DNA of 64,000 nt, from contig NC_082698.1 of NCBI RefSeq assembly GCF_949987515.2, positions 4,936,455 through 5,000,454 of the forward strand. Direction: 5' to 3'. Position numbers and translations under genes: made by a program. The notes under the pieces are model-generated. The model searched no databases, had not been told where the DNA came from, and worked only from the letters and a program-made list of their open reading frames with translations. Positions 12,692-24,600 of this stretch are shown here, piece after piece; position 1 is the first letter of the stretch, and every line of letters starts with the position of its first letter. This DNA is from Delphinus delphis. Taxonomy: Eukaryota > Chordata > Mammalia > Artiodactyla > Delphinidae.

Positions 12692-12982
12692 CTCCATGCT
12701 CCACATCCTCCATCATGTTCCATCCTGATCTATCATGGTCCATGATGTTCCATCCTGGTCCATCATGCTCCATCCTGGTCTATCATGGTCCATCATGCTC
12801 CATCCTGGTCCATCATGTTCCATCCTGATCTATCATGGTCCATGATGTTCCATCCTGGTCTATCATGTTCCATCCTGGTCTATCATGTTCCATCCTGGTC
12901 TATCATGGTCCATCATGCTCCATCCTGGTCCATCATGGTCCATCCTGGTCCATCATGTTCCACCATGCTCCATCATGCTCCA
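12692..12982 (+). repeat. Minisatellite, 10-bp unit (tccatcatgg / tccatcctgg)
   Basis: About 29 imperfect 10-bp units such as tccatcatgt, tccatcctgg and tctatcatgg, arranged in higher-order blocks of several units. It follows directly after the L1 fragment at 12440-12676. The open frames across it (repeats of HHAPSWSIMFH type) come from the 10-bp periodicity, not from a gene. Confidence 0.92.
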
Positions 12983-14102
12983 ATACGGTTTCTGTGGCTT
13001 CATTTAGCAGAGGACATGACATGGAGCCTGTGTGGATCCTCCCACCCTCAACACGGGCCCTGGGGTACATAGGACAAAGCCCAGGGCGCTCACAATAGCT
13101 TGGGAGCATAGGAAGCCCCCATCTGGATGCTGCCCAGTTCCTTGGCCTTCCTCAGCCTGCTCCTTCACACTGGACCCGCTCTGCTGGCTTTCTGGAAGTT
13201 CTTTCACAGTGTGGGGCTCCCCCTCATGTCTGGGAGGTAGCACACACTGCTTCTTCCCGCCCCTGACCCTCCTCCAAGTCTGCCCAATTCTGCTCATTCT
13301 CCACACGTCCCCAAAAGTTTGTGTGAAAGGCCCCTCTGCTCTGCTCTGCCCTGCCCAGCGCTCACCACGTGTCCTTCAGCAAACCAAATCCTACTTGGCT
13401 GTTGGCTCATTCATTCCCTCACCAGATTCTGAGATCCATGAGGACAGGACTGGGTGTCTCTCCTTCCCCGTTGTGCAGTGTACCTGGCATGTAGCTGTAG
13501 ACACACGCCCAAGATTTTATAAAATGGCACAACCAGTTAAGAGAAAGAACAAAGAACAGATGAAATTCAGCACCCACCAATAGTGAAAATAAACGGGAAT
13601 TATAAGCAACAGCTGAACAGGTGGCAATAGGTGTACAAAACTAAAGGAGACCAGGGAGGCAAGGAAATGATGCTGTGAAGCTAGAAGAAGGAATGGGATT
13701 ACTTCCCAGTGGTGGGAAAGGCACCACAATTGCTAGAGGATTGTAGGACAAATTTTGGAATCTTCCAATCTTACAAAGGTCGACAAGAGAAGAAAAGAGC
13801 AAGGGAGCACGGCTGCTGCGTGAGGCCATTTCCAGAGCCAATATTAGAGCAGGAGGTGCTGGTGCGACCGGCCGCCCAGGGAGAGGATGCAACTTGACTC
13901 GGAGGGGAGCCCAGGCCGAGACTGGATGGACTGAGATGAAGGGCAGCCCACACCCCTGCTGGGTCACGTGGGAGGGTCGCAGCCACAGCCTCACCATAGC
14001 TTAGCAGAGAAAATAATTCTGTTCTGAGTTTAAACAGAGAAATTCTTGGCCATGCAAAGTAGCCTCTTACACATGAAACAGTAACGGAGGATGGAAGACA
14101 GC
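12983..14102. other. Intergenic with L2-like piece
   Basis: Bases 13410-13500 resemble the L2 3' end (gagatccatgaggacaggac). The 183-codon frame at 13032-13583 runs through this repeat and shows no domain, so I do not call it a gene. Confidence 0.55.
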
Positions 14103-14393
14103 CAAAGGGGGAGAGAGGGAGACAGACAGACAGACAGAGACAGGGAGATAAAGACAGAGAGAGAGGGAGACAGAGATAGGGAGACAGAGATAGAGACAGA
14201 CACAGACAGACAGACACAGAGAGAAACAAAGACAGAGAGAGGCAGACAGAGACATACACAGAGAGGTGGAAAGAGAAAGACAGACACGAAAAACAGGGAC
14301 AGAGAGGGAAGGAGACAGAGAGAGATAGAGAAAGACAGAGAAGAAAGATACACAGAGATGGAGACAGAGAGAGTCAGAGAGACAGGACGCTCA
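14103..14393 (+). repeat. Purine-rich (GACAGA)n / (GAGA)n tract
   Basis: Nearly 290 bases of almost pure purine-C sequence (gacagacagacagagacag and similar). It generates long low-complexity frames on both strands that are not genes. Confidence 0.92.
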
Positions 14394-14639
14394 GCCAGCC
14401 CCAGCGCCAGACCCATGGAGGAAACCATTTGGACATTCCAGCTCCAGGAAAACAAATACCAGCATGGGCAGTTCGTACTGTCAGCATGTGACCGAGGAAG
14501 AAACCCGTGCACGGCAGGGCCGAGTGGCTGTCTGGGGGCTCCGGATTCTGGACTTCTACCCGGTAGCTTTCCTCTGAAGCCTCTACCACTTCACTGAAGG
14601 AGGTTTGCTGCCCCTTGTCTTCTGCATGAATTATCTTGT

Positions 14640-15060
14640 TTTGAACCTCTTGTGACACTCTTGGATCGTGGTTCTCCACAGAAACAGAGCCAATAGGAGA
14701 TACACATACATAAGGAGAGAGACGTATTTTAAGGAATTGGCTCACGTGCTTGTGGGGTCTGGCACGTCCAAAAATTTGTAGGGAAGGATGGAAATGCAGG
14801 CGGGGTTGATGCTGCCCTCTTGAGGCAGAATTTCTTCTTCTCTGGGAATCCTCAGGTCTTGCTCTGAAGGACTTCGACGGATTAGACGAGGCCCACCCGT
14901 TACAGAGGGTCACCTCCTCTACTTTAAGTCAGCTGATGGTCGATGTTCACCACACCTACCAGCAACACCTAGATTGACGTTTGACTTACCGGGCGCTAGA
15001 GCCTAGCTGAGTTGACCCATAAGACGAACTAACCATTGTAGGCCTTTTGTCCAGGGCTGA
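14640..15060 (-). mobile_element. Ancient interspersed repeat (LTR-like), antisense
   Basis: Contains cagaaacagagccaatagga, ttttaaggaattggctcacg and ccaaaaatttgtagggaagg, phrases shared by a common mammalian repeat whose exact family I cannot name. It ends near gttgacccataagacgaact. Confidence 0.55.
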
Positions 15061-15861
15061 CACAGTATCATCAACTCAGTTATAACAAATGAGTTGTTAT
15101 TATAACAACTCAGTATTATCAAAATGAACTCTGCTGTGCCCCCCGTCCCACACAGCTCTTTTTCGCCTCCCCTCACAAGCTTGGGCCACTCACTGCATGC
15201 AGGTCTTCACAGGACCTGTGAAGGGTTATTGGCTCACTACGTTTCCTGTTACCATCATCACCAACTAAACAGTAGAGTTTAAATAATTCAGAAAAGGCAG
15301 ATTGGAAAAAAAAAAAAAAAAGTAAAAGTCCCCAAATAGACTTTAACAAGTAAGTAAAATACTAAAATGTAATTAGAACTAAAAAGCAAAAGCCCAAATC
15401 CATTACACCAACAAAGACTTTGGTGAACATAAAACATAAAGTCCAATGCCATAAAAAAAAAAATCCAGAGCTGAAGATAACAAAATCTGCAAAATCTGTA
15501 AGGAATTGAAAGAGATCAAATCTTTACGTGAAAGACTAAACATTGATTAAAAAATAATTTTTTAAAATATAATATTAGGAAGCAATCTTCAAGCACCAAG
15601 GGTTGTTTTTCAATAAGAAAAAATTTTTACACTTATAAGACATAGTTTATATACTATCTTCTTTTAATAAAGATTTGGGGAAAGCACATGTTAAACTGAA
15701 TAGTTAAAGATGGATTTCTAATACACAAAGAGGAAGTATTGTGAAAGACGAAAGAATAAAACCAAATTTAACTGAATGCGTGAGAGCTAAATTTGGCTTT
15801 GAGCTTCCTGGCCATCAAAGCAAAAATAGACAATAGGACCCTCACCATTCCTGTTTTAAAG

Positions 15862-16089
15862 CAAGTATTCTCAACGAGGCAATATCACCCGAAGGTGATG
15901 AAAATTGGTTCTTGGGGAACAAAACAATAATCTTACTTTGTCAATGTAAAAAGCAGAGATAGTCATAAAGTATGTAAATAGATGTATGGTATATCCCTAC
16001 TGTTAAAACTTCTTGAGAGAATGATTAGAAAAAAAAATGTCTAAAAAGACCCCTGGGACGCAATTATGAAAAAAGGTTGAGAAACACTG
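15862..16089 (+). mobile_element. hAT-like non-autonomous DNA transposon
   Basis: Terminal inverted repeats gcaagtattctcaac (15861-15875) and ggttgagaaacactg (16075-16089) match the hAT-type end cagtgtttctcaac. The inside is AT-rich and has no open frame. Confidence 0.7.
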
Positions 16090-17449
16090 TTTCTGAGTAA
16101 AAGGAATACATTAGTGCAGCTAGAGAGGTAAGCTGTCCTCTCGAACCTCCTTCTAGAAGGAATGTCTCCAGAAGACACTTGATGACACAGAGGTCAGTTT
16201 CCCCTTGAGTATAGTTTTGTAGCCCATGTTGATTTAAAAGGTAAAAAAAAAAAAAAAATTGTGTCTGCCTAGCTTGAGAAGTTCACTTTTTGTAAATATA
16301 CTTTCATATTTATATTAGGAGATTTCTGTAACACCTGTAAAAAGTGTCCACTTTTCCCTTCCTAACTGTTGTGTTTGCCACGTACCTGGCAGCTCTGGAG
16401 GCCAGCGTGGAATTTCCGGCGGCTGGGGGGATGGGGACATGGTGTGGGGGGGGCAGGGGGCGGGGGGGACCCGGACGGAGTGTGCAGTCCAGAGATCATC
16501 CCGTGAGACTTCCTGGCGGATGTGGCGGTGCAGGGCGAGAACTAGAACCCAGATGCTGTTCTAGAATAAAAACAACCGTTGCCATAGGGCCAGGAACTAT
16601 TTTTATAAATTTCGGCTAGAGCTTCCGCGAGAAGTGAAATACTGACTCTCCAAATATCACCCGCGGCCAAAGGCTGGCCCCTCCCAGGTGGGTGTGCCCC
16701 TGCAATTATCTTAGGATGGTGGATAATATCTGGTTTCTAACATACTCAATGGAGCATGAATATTCATGTTGGTCAAAGAGTAAAAATTCAAGAAGAAAAC
16801 CATTCCATATTCACGTGTGTCTAAAATTCCCTGCGGGGGAGGGGGAACTGGATATTTACAAGTTCGAATAAACTGGGGACCAGCCATGGAGCCAGCGAAG
16901 GATCCCCCAAGCCTCCTGGGGATTCCGCAGCAGCCTCCTTCGAGGCCTGGTTAGAAGGGGCAGAGTCACACCCTTGTGTTTAACCAGGGACACATTTGGA
17001 TGGAAAGCAGGACCCCAGCGCCTTCTTTGTTTCTTGCCGCCTAAGATTTAGAGAAAGCTGGGAAGTCTGCTGCCCCTCAAGTGCAGTGACACACCCCAGT
17101 AAACAAAGCCCTCTCTCAAATTAGCAGCTGAAAAGGCTAAAAGGGGATGTAAGTAAAGTGCAGCCAGAGGGCCCCGGGGTTGGGCTGAGGGGAGAGAGCT
17201 CCAGCCTTCGCTGGGCTCAGGTCTGCTCTGTCTGTAAGGACGCGCAGAGACGCATGCAGAGGCGTGTGGGTGCTGTCTATCTGGCCTCCAAGTCAGAGAT
17301 AATTAAACACAGATGATTAAGACCGGCGTTTGAGGAGGATGTACATACAGATAAACAGGCATCACAAAGCTCTTTAAGAAAGCAAAATGGAAAACAGCGG
17401 CTTTTAGATTTTACATCAAGGGATAAAAACATAGTATGTCAGACACTGC
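16090..17449. other. Non-repetitive, motif-rich flank just past DOCK1
   Basis: I see no repeat family or gene in this 1.3 kb. It holds a G-rich tract (16425-16468), a perfect palindrome catgaatattcatg (16755-16768), FOX-type sites (gtaaacaaag at 17099-17108, ataaacagg at 17351-17359), a SOX-type site (tctttgttt near 17024) and AT-rich homeobox-type sites (gataattaaa near 17299). This suggests a regulatory element; it is inference only. Confidence 0.35.
16425..16468 (+). repeat. G-rich tract with quadruplex potential
   Basis: Runs gggggg, gggg, gggggggg, ggggg and ggggggg within 44 bases, separated mostly by one or two bases. It lies about 1 kb past the candidate DOCK1 poly(A) site, on the strand opposite the transcript. 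Confidence 0.7.
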
Positions 17450-17468
17450 GAGTCGTTTTAAATGACAT

Positions 17469-17474
17469 TTTATT
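17469..17474 (-). promoter_or_regulatory. Candidate distal poly(A) signal AATAAA
   Basis: The plus-strand text tttatt gives AATAAA on the DOCK1 sense strand, about 1.06 kb after the stop codon. T/GT-rich sequence follows downstream on the sense strand near 17440-17415. Confidence 0.5.
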
Positions 17475-17779
17475 TTTCGTTGTCATGGATTAACTTTCGA
17501 GCCTACTAGAAGAATATCATGATTATAGTGAATAAAAAAATATAGATGGTAGAATAAAAATATTAGGTTATACTAAGTTAGTTTTTTTTTTTTAAAACAT
17601 CCTCCACAATGATTTTTAGGACTTGAGCTTTGGGGAAAAAAACCAAGAAAACTTAATTTGGGTTTTTTTTACACTTCCCTCAGTTAAACGTTAAGAACAC
17701 ATATCGGGAACCATTTGCGGACACGTATTACAATAAACAGAAGGACCACAAAAATTAAAACAAGTTCTAAAGACCCTCA

Positions 17780-17787
17780 TATATACA
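17780..17787 (-). promoter_or_regulatory. Pumilio-type element UGUAUAUA in DOCK1 3' UTR
   Basis: The plus strand reads TATATACA, so the mRNA carries UGUAUAUA, a full match to the Pumilio consensus UGUANAUA. It lies between the two candidate poly(A) signals. Confidence 0.45.
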
Positions 17788-17895
17788 AACTTCTGTACAG
17801 AATGAGCACAAGAAGAATTCACCCAGTTAAAACCATCTCCTGTGGTCTACGTATTGTTTTTCGAAAAAGAGAGAAAATTGATCTGCCTATACTCA

Positions 17896-17901
17896 TTTAT
17901 T
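17896..17901 (-). promoter_or_regulatory. Candidate proximal poly(A) signal AATAAA
   Basis: AATAAA on the DOCK1 sense strand, about 640 bases after the stop, followed by T-rich sequence (17880-17855). Its use would give a shorter 3' UTR lacking the Pumilio-type element at 17780-17787. Confidence 0.4.
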
Positions 17902-18536
17902 TTTCCACTTGATCCCAGTATTTTAAATGGTGTCTCCACTCCATAAATTAGTAACTGTTCAGTAGCGGAGAAATATCCTATTTTAAAGTATACCAAAGGA
18001 AATCAGGGACTTCCCTGAAAGGGCTGACCTTAGTTGCCTGATGTAAGTTGAAGGGACACTCAACCAACAAAAAGTCACACCACCAGGTGCAGCCAGGAGG
18101 GTCTGAGAAAACATCCTGCAAGAGTCAGACGGCGTTTGGCCTCGAGAGATGAGGGTTCCTAAGCTGTTATTACACAGTTCTGCAGTGAAGGCCTAAGCTC
18201 TCTTACTGCGCTCCACTCAGGTCAACCGGCCTCTCTGCTAATGTGTCATTTGGCACAAAAAGAAAGGACTTCTGGGCAAGACTTAGGCTTTCTCAAGACG
18301 GACACACTCAGAAGCCTCCGACTTTGATAAACATAAAAGCACGTCCCAGGCCCGTATCCACCTCGCTCCCCAGTGCTAAAGCCCTCGCTCAGTGGCTGGA
18401 GACGAACTCCTGTTAAGGAAAAGCAATTGCACTAAACATCAGACATCACAGGCCCAATGAGGTAAACGCCAGACGTGGGAGAAGATGCGGAGGGAGAGGA
18501 AGGATACCAGCTGGCTCTCTGGCGGGCGCTGCGCGT

Positions 18537-18632
18537 TCACTGCACGATCCCGGAGTCCACTGAGGTCTGCTTGCGCGTCGTCTTGGGAGGCGGCGGCGGC
18601 GGGGTCTTGCTGGGCAGCGGAGGCGGGAGATG
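18537..18632 (-). CDS. DOCK1: DOCK1 terminal coding exon and stop
   Basis: The exon has 31 codons and TGA (complement of 18537-18539). It reads [17 protein letters not shown], then [14 protein letters not shown] and stop. PPPLPSK is a second CRK SH3-binding motif, beside a run of six prolines encoded mostly by CCG repeats. The acceptor is tctgtcttccag. The same exon continues into the 3' UTR. Confidence 0.97.
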   Translation of the reverse strand, partial: HLPPPLPSKTPPPPPPKTTRKQTSVDSGIVQ

Positions 18633-21600
18633 CTGGAAGACAGAAAACGGGGGAGACTCCAGGGGGGTCTGAGCCGGCAGGGGGGGCGAGGTGAGGGAAG
18701 GTCGACCTGCAGCCCTGGGCGGGAACTGCCCTCTCCTCGTGACTCGGGGCAGGCAGGTCGGCCACGCTCAGGACCGCGTGGCTGTGGCCCCGGCCACTAT
18801 TTCACACGTAGTACGTCACACGTCTGACCAGCCCCTGAGACGCGTAACCGCTGCTCTTTGGGTGGTGGTTTTAAATCCACGTGCTGTTGACCTAAGGGCC
18901 CCTGGAAATGGACCGGGTTCATAAGTGAGCAGCTGAAATGGTTAAGGACAAGTGAATGTGGGCAAAGCGGGACCCAGGGCCAGCCAGGCAGCCTGTGGCC
19001 ATGTCACAGCTGAGCCTCCTGGGGTGAGGACCACCCAGAGGCCCCTCCTCATGACCCCTGAAGATGCCCCGAAATGGTTCAGGGACGAAGTCCTTGGAGA
19101 TGCTCTCCATGGGTGGGTGGCTGCGAGGCCTGTTTTGCTCTCAGAAATGGCAAGACCACACGAGAGAGGGTCAGCAGGTGGGCCATGGTGGCACCTGCGG
19201 CCACCATCCAGGTGACCCGTTGACAAGGTAGTTTCTCATCCACAGTCGCTTCCCAAACTGTAAACAGAGGAGGATGAACAAGGCTAGGGGGGTGTTTAAA
19301 TTCTTCATGAGGGGAGCCCAGTTTATCAAGAAACGGGTGCAGTTGTGCTCTAATAAAAGTTTATTTACGAAGACAGGCGGCGGGCTGGACGTGGCTTATG
19401 GGACACTGGTGGCCTTAGGTTCTCAAGAATGGATTTACGGGCTTCCCTGGTGGCGCAGTGGTTGGGAGTCCGCCTGCCGATGCAGGGGACACGGGTTCGT
19501 GCCCCGGTCCGGGAAGATCCCACATGCCGCAGAGCGGCTGGGCCCGTGAGCCATGGCCGCTGAGCCTGCGCGTCCAGAGCCTGTGCTCCGCAGCGGGAGA
19601 GGCCACGACAGTGAGAGGCCCGCATGCCGCAAAAAAAATGGATTTATAACCGTAACGGCAATAAGAGAAACGGAATGTACCTGTCAGGGTGTGAATGATG
19701 AAGGGCAGTTGGTGGCCTTGCTCTTGGTGGGCACGTGACACGCACAAGAGGTCAACGTGTGTTGACCACATGAATAAAGAAATGAGTGAACAAATGAACG
19801 AATGAGTGAATGAATGAGCAGAGGAACAAATAAACAGACCAGGATAAGTGGGCACATGCCACAGGTAGAACAAACCAGAAGAAGATCACAAAGCACTGGC
19901 CTCTAGCTAAGGCTGAGAGTGCACTGTTTACAGCCTCTCAGGGGAGGTTCACATTCAGCTCAATGTGAGAAAAGAAGTTTCAAGGACAGAACAGTGACGA
20001 AGCCGTGTCTTAACTCATTGCCCAAATTTCCTCCTGATTCTGAGACACACAAATACTAAAGTGATCTAGGCCTTAAGAGAGAGAAGAGAATCAATGTGGA
20101 AACACAGAACTGATGTAATGATATTTAGACACTGTAACCAGGCAAGTAAAAGAACAGACTTGTAAATCTTTTTAAGTTGGTAGGAACGGTCAAAAGAAAT
20201 ACCGATTTCTGGCTCTGATGAGGCGTTTGCTTGTTGACACATGGAAGTAAACAGTGCGGGCCGGTGTGAGCGGCGCGGGGCCAGGCCACAGTCGCAACTG
20301 CCCTCTGTGCCAAAGACGTGCATGGTGGGCTCATCACCACTGAGCGGCTTGAGAGCTCGGACTACCGGTCGTAACAGGCATTTCAAAAGAAATGACAGCT
20401 TAAAGTGGCAACAACTAGAAAGAGAGTTGACTACAAGCCCGAGGCTGGTCAATGAGAGTGACAGGAGGACATGTATCAGCCCCCATGGAGGGCGAACCGA
20501 TCGTTATCCCACAACAGCTCTTGGGGCCTGCAAGGGAGGCACCCCTGGAAACCCAGCTGCTTCCAGAGATGACACCTAACCCACAGGCATGCCTCCCGAA
20601 GGGGTACTCATACTGCAGGTACGTCAAACAAGACACCGGCAGCAAGGTGACTTGGGTAATTAATCTCATGGAACTCACACCCCTTTATAAATGGAGCCGA
20701 AGCTTGTGCATGTCTGTCCTTCCTCCAACAGCAGTGGCAGCAGTAACTCAGAGGATGTGTCCCAGAAACCGAGACCATCAAATGTTGCCCCTGAATTGAT
20801 TTGTAACAAAAATGGACTTGCTTCACACTTCCAAGTTCAGAATTTTCAGTGTAGGGAGACCTGGGGGACATTCTTGCTTTTCCGATAAAATAAAGATATG
20901 AACATCAAGATGGAATCGGTTAACTACGCTGTTAGGAAAACAACACCCCAACCAATCAACGATCTCTCTCAACTCCCTGCGTCTCTTTTTATTCTAACCT
21001 GTCGTGAAAATCGCGGGAAGGGTCAGACTTACATTTCCTTAGTTGCTACAAACTGTTCCAGCTTCCTAAAAAGCCATCATGGGGCACCGGGTCCCTTCTC
21101 CGGCCGGTCCCCCATCATGGAATCTCGAGGGACAGAGGGCTGACCCGAAAGGCACTGCAGCCTTGGAAGCAGGAACCACCCCTTCAGCACCAAAGAGGAA
21201 GCCCCACCGCTTGTCTGGTTTTCTTGCGCAAGAGGAATAATCGAATAAATATACTGTCAATAAATCCCCTCTTTCTTCTGCTCCTCTCACAAGAAGATAA
21301 TAAACTTGCAGAAAGCTCAGTGAAAAAGTCTCCATTAAAAAAAAAGAAAGAAAGAAAGAAGAAAGAATGCAGGATTTATATTGTTTTAGAAGGGGAAAAA
21401 CACAGCTTGCTGTTACGAAAAGAATCGTGGCCACATGACTACCTCATGTCTTCCATGTTCTTCTACAGGAGTTCTGTTGCCGTATAATTACGTTAGAGAG
21501 GCTGACCAGCTGCACGTGTGATCGGGGATATTCTACTCCTCAGCCTGCATGGCTTTAATTTCATTAGGCTGTGAATAGCGTGGCTGGGGGAGGATGAACC

Positions 21601-24600
21601 TGGATGCGATCACCCGGCGCTGCTGGGTCATTTCACGTGGGCACGCGGACCTCTGCACGCAGCCGGGCCAGTGAACAAAGGAGAGGCCTGTGTGACAGCA
21701 GCCTTAAGAAGCAGGAGAGAATGCGGGGGGATCTCAAAAGAATGTTTCTAGAGCCGTGAGCCGGTAACAGAGGCATGGGTTTAGGTGTTTTTTTCAGGCT
21801 TTTAGCTGACGTTTGCATAAGTAGGCAGGCCCAGAGGCCAGAGCAGTGAGCACATCAGACACGATTAATGACGGTCTCTGAGGGGGGACTAGCCTGGGCA
21901 CCAGTGTTGACGAGGGTTCGAGTTGGCAGACCATGCTTGCGGCAGCCAGCACCCCGAATCTAAACGGGGTGGGGTAGGTTTCAGGGCTAGAGGTGTGGCT
22001 AGGGATGGGTGGCCTCGGGGAACAGAGTTTGCCCAACCTTGCTTCTCCTTTGCAGATTCTCTGTGCAGCAAGTGCCTGTCCCCACCCGGGAGTGGCCGGT
22101 GCGAGGGCGGCTGCCTGGAGGAACTGCCGGGACCTGGGCTTCTCAAGGGCGAGGCTGGTGTCCAGGAGCACCGGCCCCCGACCATGTGTGGCATTGGCCA
22201 GCTTCTTAAAAAGTCAGACAAACCTCTTCATACAAAAGCTACTTCTCAACACCACACTTTCCTAAGAAGTGCAGTGACCTCCAAGGTCACGAGAGTGGCC
22301 CTTCGATCCACTGGCTGGAGTTCTTCCCCCTTTGCCTTGTCCTGAGGGCCCCATGGGAAAGTGCGTCCCTGCAGCGAGGACACAGAATGACAGACCACAC
22401 GCGCCGGCGTTCCAACCACTGTGACCTCTGCTCGGAATCACATCTCGGCTTGCCCAGAGTCAACACGCTAACACGAGGAAGGAGGAGTTTGTACCTGGTG
22501 CGGAGAAGGATGTGAGCCACCCACTCCCCGAGTCCTGACTTACCCTCTGCTGAGGAGGAGGGGGCGGGGGGCTCGGCAGGCCTGTCAGGTCCAGGTTCTC
22601 GGTCAAGGCCCCATAGTCTGCGCTGGTGCCTTTAAGAGGCAGAGGGGGCGGAACCTCAGCCGCGTCCAGTCCAGTCATGCCATTCAGCTCCAAACCTGGG
22701 AAACAGGGTGGATCAGAGTCAAACCCACATCCCCAGCAGGCGTGGACGCACACACAGCTGCTCTGTGCTCTCTCAGGAGTGGCAGGGAAGCGGGAACCCC
22801 TTCTCCTCCCAGAAATGCTTGTCAGCAGGGCACAGAAGATAGCAGAGATGGGCAGAGGAGGCCAGGGGTGGCATTGCCTCCGAAGGGCATGCTCTAGAAA
22901 GAGAATACCAACTATCACGAGATGCCTAAAACCTGAGCTTAAAGGACAGATCAGACCACTGGAAAAACAGCCGTGTCGACCTGGGACCCTTATTTATTTT
23001 ATTTACTGTTCATTTATGTACTTACTATTTATCTATCTATTTATTGATTTATTTCTGCATGCTGCACCTTGAGGCCTGCAGTATCCTAGTTCCCCGACCA
23101 GGGACCGAACCCGGACCCTCAGCAGTGAAAGCACAGAGTCCCAACCACTGGACCGCCAGGGAATTCCCAACCGGGGACCATTCTGATCCCTCCTAGGCCC
23201 CTCTGCCCTGGTGGCATCTACACAGCTTGGGGTCACAAGGACTGTCTACGCCTGCAGTTTTCAGAGCCCAGCCGGGACGCTGCACCAGGCGTCCTGCAGT
23301 TATGAGCCGGGGAGCTTCACTAAAGCCAAGTCTAATAACACAGCTCCCAAGCAGCCACCTGCCTTTCAAAACCCTCACACCAGGAAAAGCCAATTGTACG
23401 AAACGCAGTTATTAGCAGGAGCAGCCTCTGCGGCGGGTGCTTTAAGTAAGCGGAGGGGAAGTACCGTTTTTAAAGCAAAGCAAAAAGGAGCTGCTTTCAG
23501 ACAGAGGAGTGATCATTAAGGCAATATACTTTCTCAGCCTTTGTTGAGACTCTTAGAAATAATGTGTCATTTATGTTAAAGAGAGAAAAACTGACATTTT
23601 TGCTGTTGGGTCTCTTTTAAAGTTTTCCCCGATGATGCATCTGACGAAAAACCCTTCCCTAGGAAAGTGCTTCCTAGGAAGAGTTGTGTCAATTTATGAG
23701 GAAGTCTCGCAGTTGAATCCAGGGGCAAGAAGGTGGTCTCTGATTGAATGACTGCCCTCGTGACTGGTTGTTTTTCTTACGGTATTTATTTAAAAGTTAC
23801 CATTTTAACCATTTTTAAGTGTGCAAATCAGTGGCATCGACCACATTCACACTGTTGCACAACCGTCAGCACTATCAATTGTATCACCCCAAACACAAAG
23901 GCTCTACCCTGAAAGTGACAATTCCCCCTCCGCTCTCCCCCCGACCCCTGATAACCTCAAATCGACTTTCTGTCTGCATGAACTTGATTATTTCAGCTAT
24001 TTCATGTAACTGGAATCGTATTTCTGTCCTGGCTTATGTCACTTAGCGTTCTCCAGTTCATCCATGTTGCAGCACGTACCAGAACTTGCTTTGTAACGGC
24101 TGAATCATATTCTACTGCATGGGGATTTCTCCAGATGTACATTTCAGTTTAACTGTTCATCAACTGATGGACCCTTGGGCTGTTTCCACCCGTTGGCTGT
24201 TGTGAATGACGCAGCTATGAACATTCACGTGCAAGAATTTGCTTGAGTCCTTGTGTCCAATTCTCTGGGGTAAACGTCTAGGAGTGGGCTTGCTGGGGGT
24301 TATGGTGATTCTATGTTTAATTTCAAGGAACCCCTAAAGCGTTCTCCACAGCAGCTGCAATGGTGCCTGTTTTTAGCTATTTATAAAAAAAAATTAAAAT
24401 ATTTTTGAAGAAGATCACTGGTTATAGTGCAAGGATGTGAAACTAGGACATACCAGGAGACCATCTCCCTTGCAGAGCCCAGAAACTCGTGGCTCTCTCA
24501 GGCTCATTACTGTGGCAGCCCTGACTCCTGACCAGATGGACCACCTCCAGATTCTGCTACTCCCCTTTCAGCAAGAAGACACCAGATGCTGAGGACAACT

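Larger units (their letters stand above)
17450..18536 (-). other. DOCK1: DOCK1 3' untranslated region (approximate end)
   Basis: This is the non-repetitive continuation of the terminal exon below the stop codon. It is GC-rich near the stop and becomes AT-rich towards 17450. The end is inferred from an AATAAA on the minus strand at 17474-17469. A second AATAAA at 17901-17896 could give a shorter form. Which signal is used cannot be decided from sequence alone. Confidence 0.6.
18633..22543 (-). other. DOCK1: DOCK1 last intron
   Basis: Donor GTAAGT and acceptor tctgtcttccag. Holds a hAT fragment, a short CHR SINE, tetranucleotide repeats and otherwise unique sequence. Frames inside it do not extend the exons. 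Confidence 0.9.

Noticed and set aside
12785..13098. Frames with repeated HHAPSWSIMFH-type peptides, resembling a repeat protein
   Set aside because: The 10-bp minisatellite generates them; no start, splice or conservation support. The spacing is also unlike a CRISPR array, since there are no unique spacers.
14030..14597. Long frames on both strands (160-168 codons)
   Set aside because: They come from the purine-rich GACAGA repeat and are low-complexity.
1..17449. Search for the neighbour expected past DOCK1 in mammals (NPS, neuropeptide S)
   Set aside because: No frame or short exon resembling it was found. In other mammals it lies further away than this window reaches, as far as I recall.
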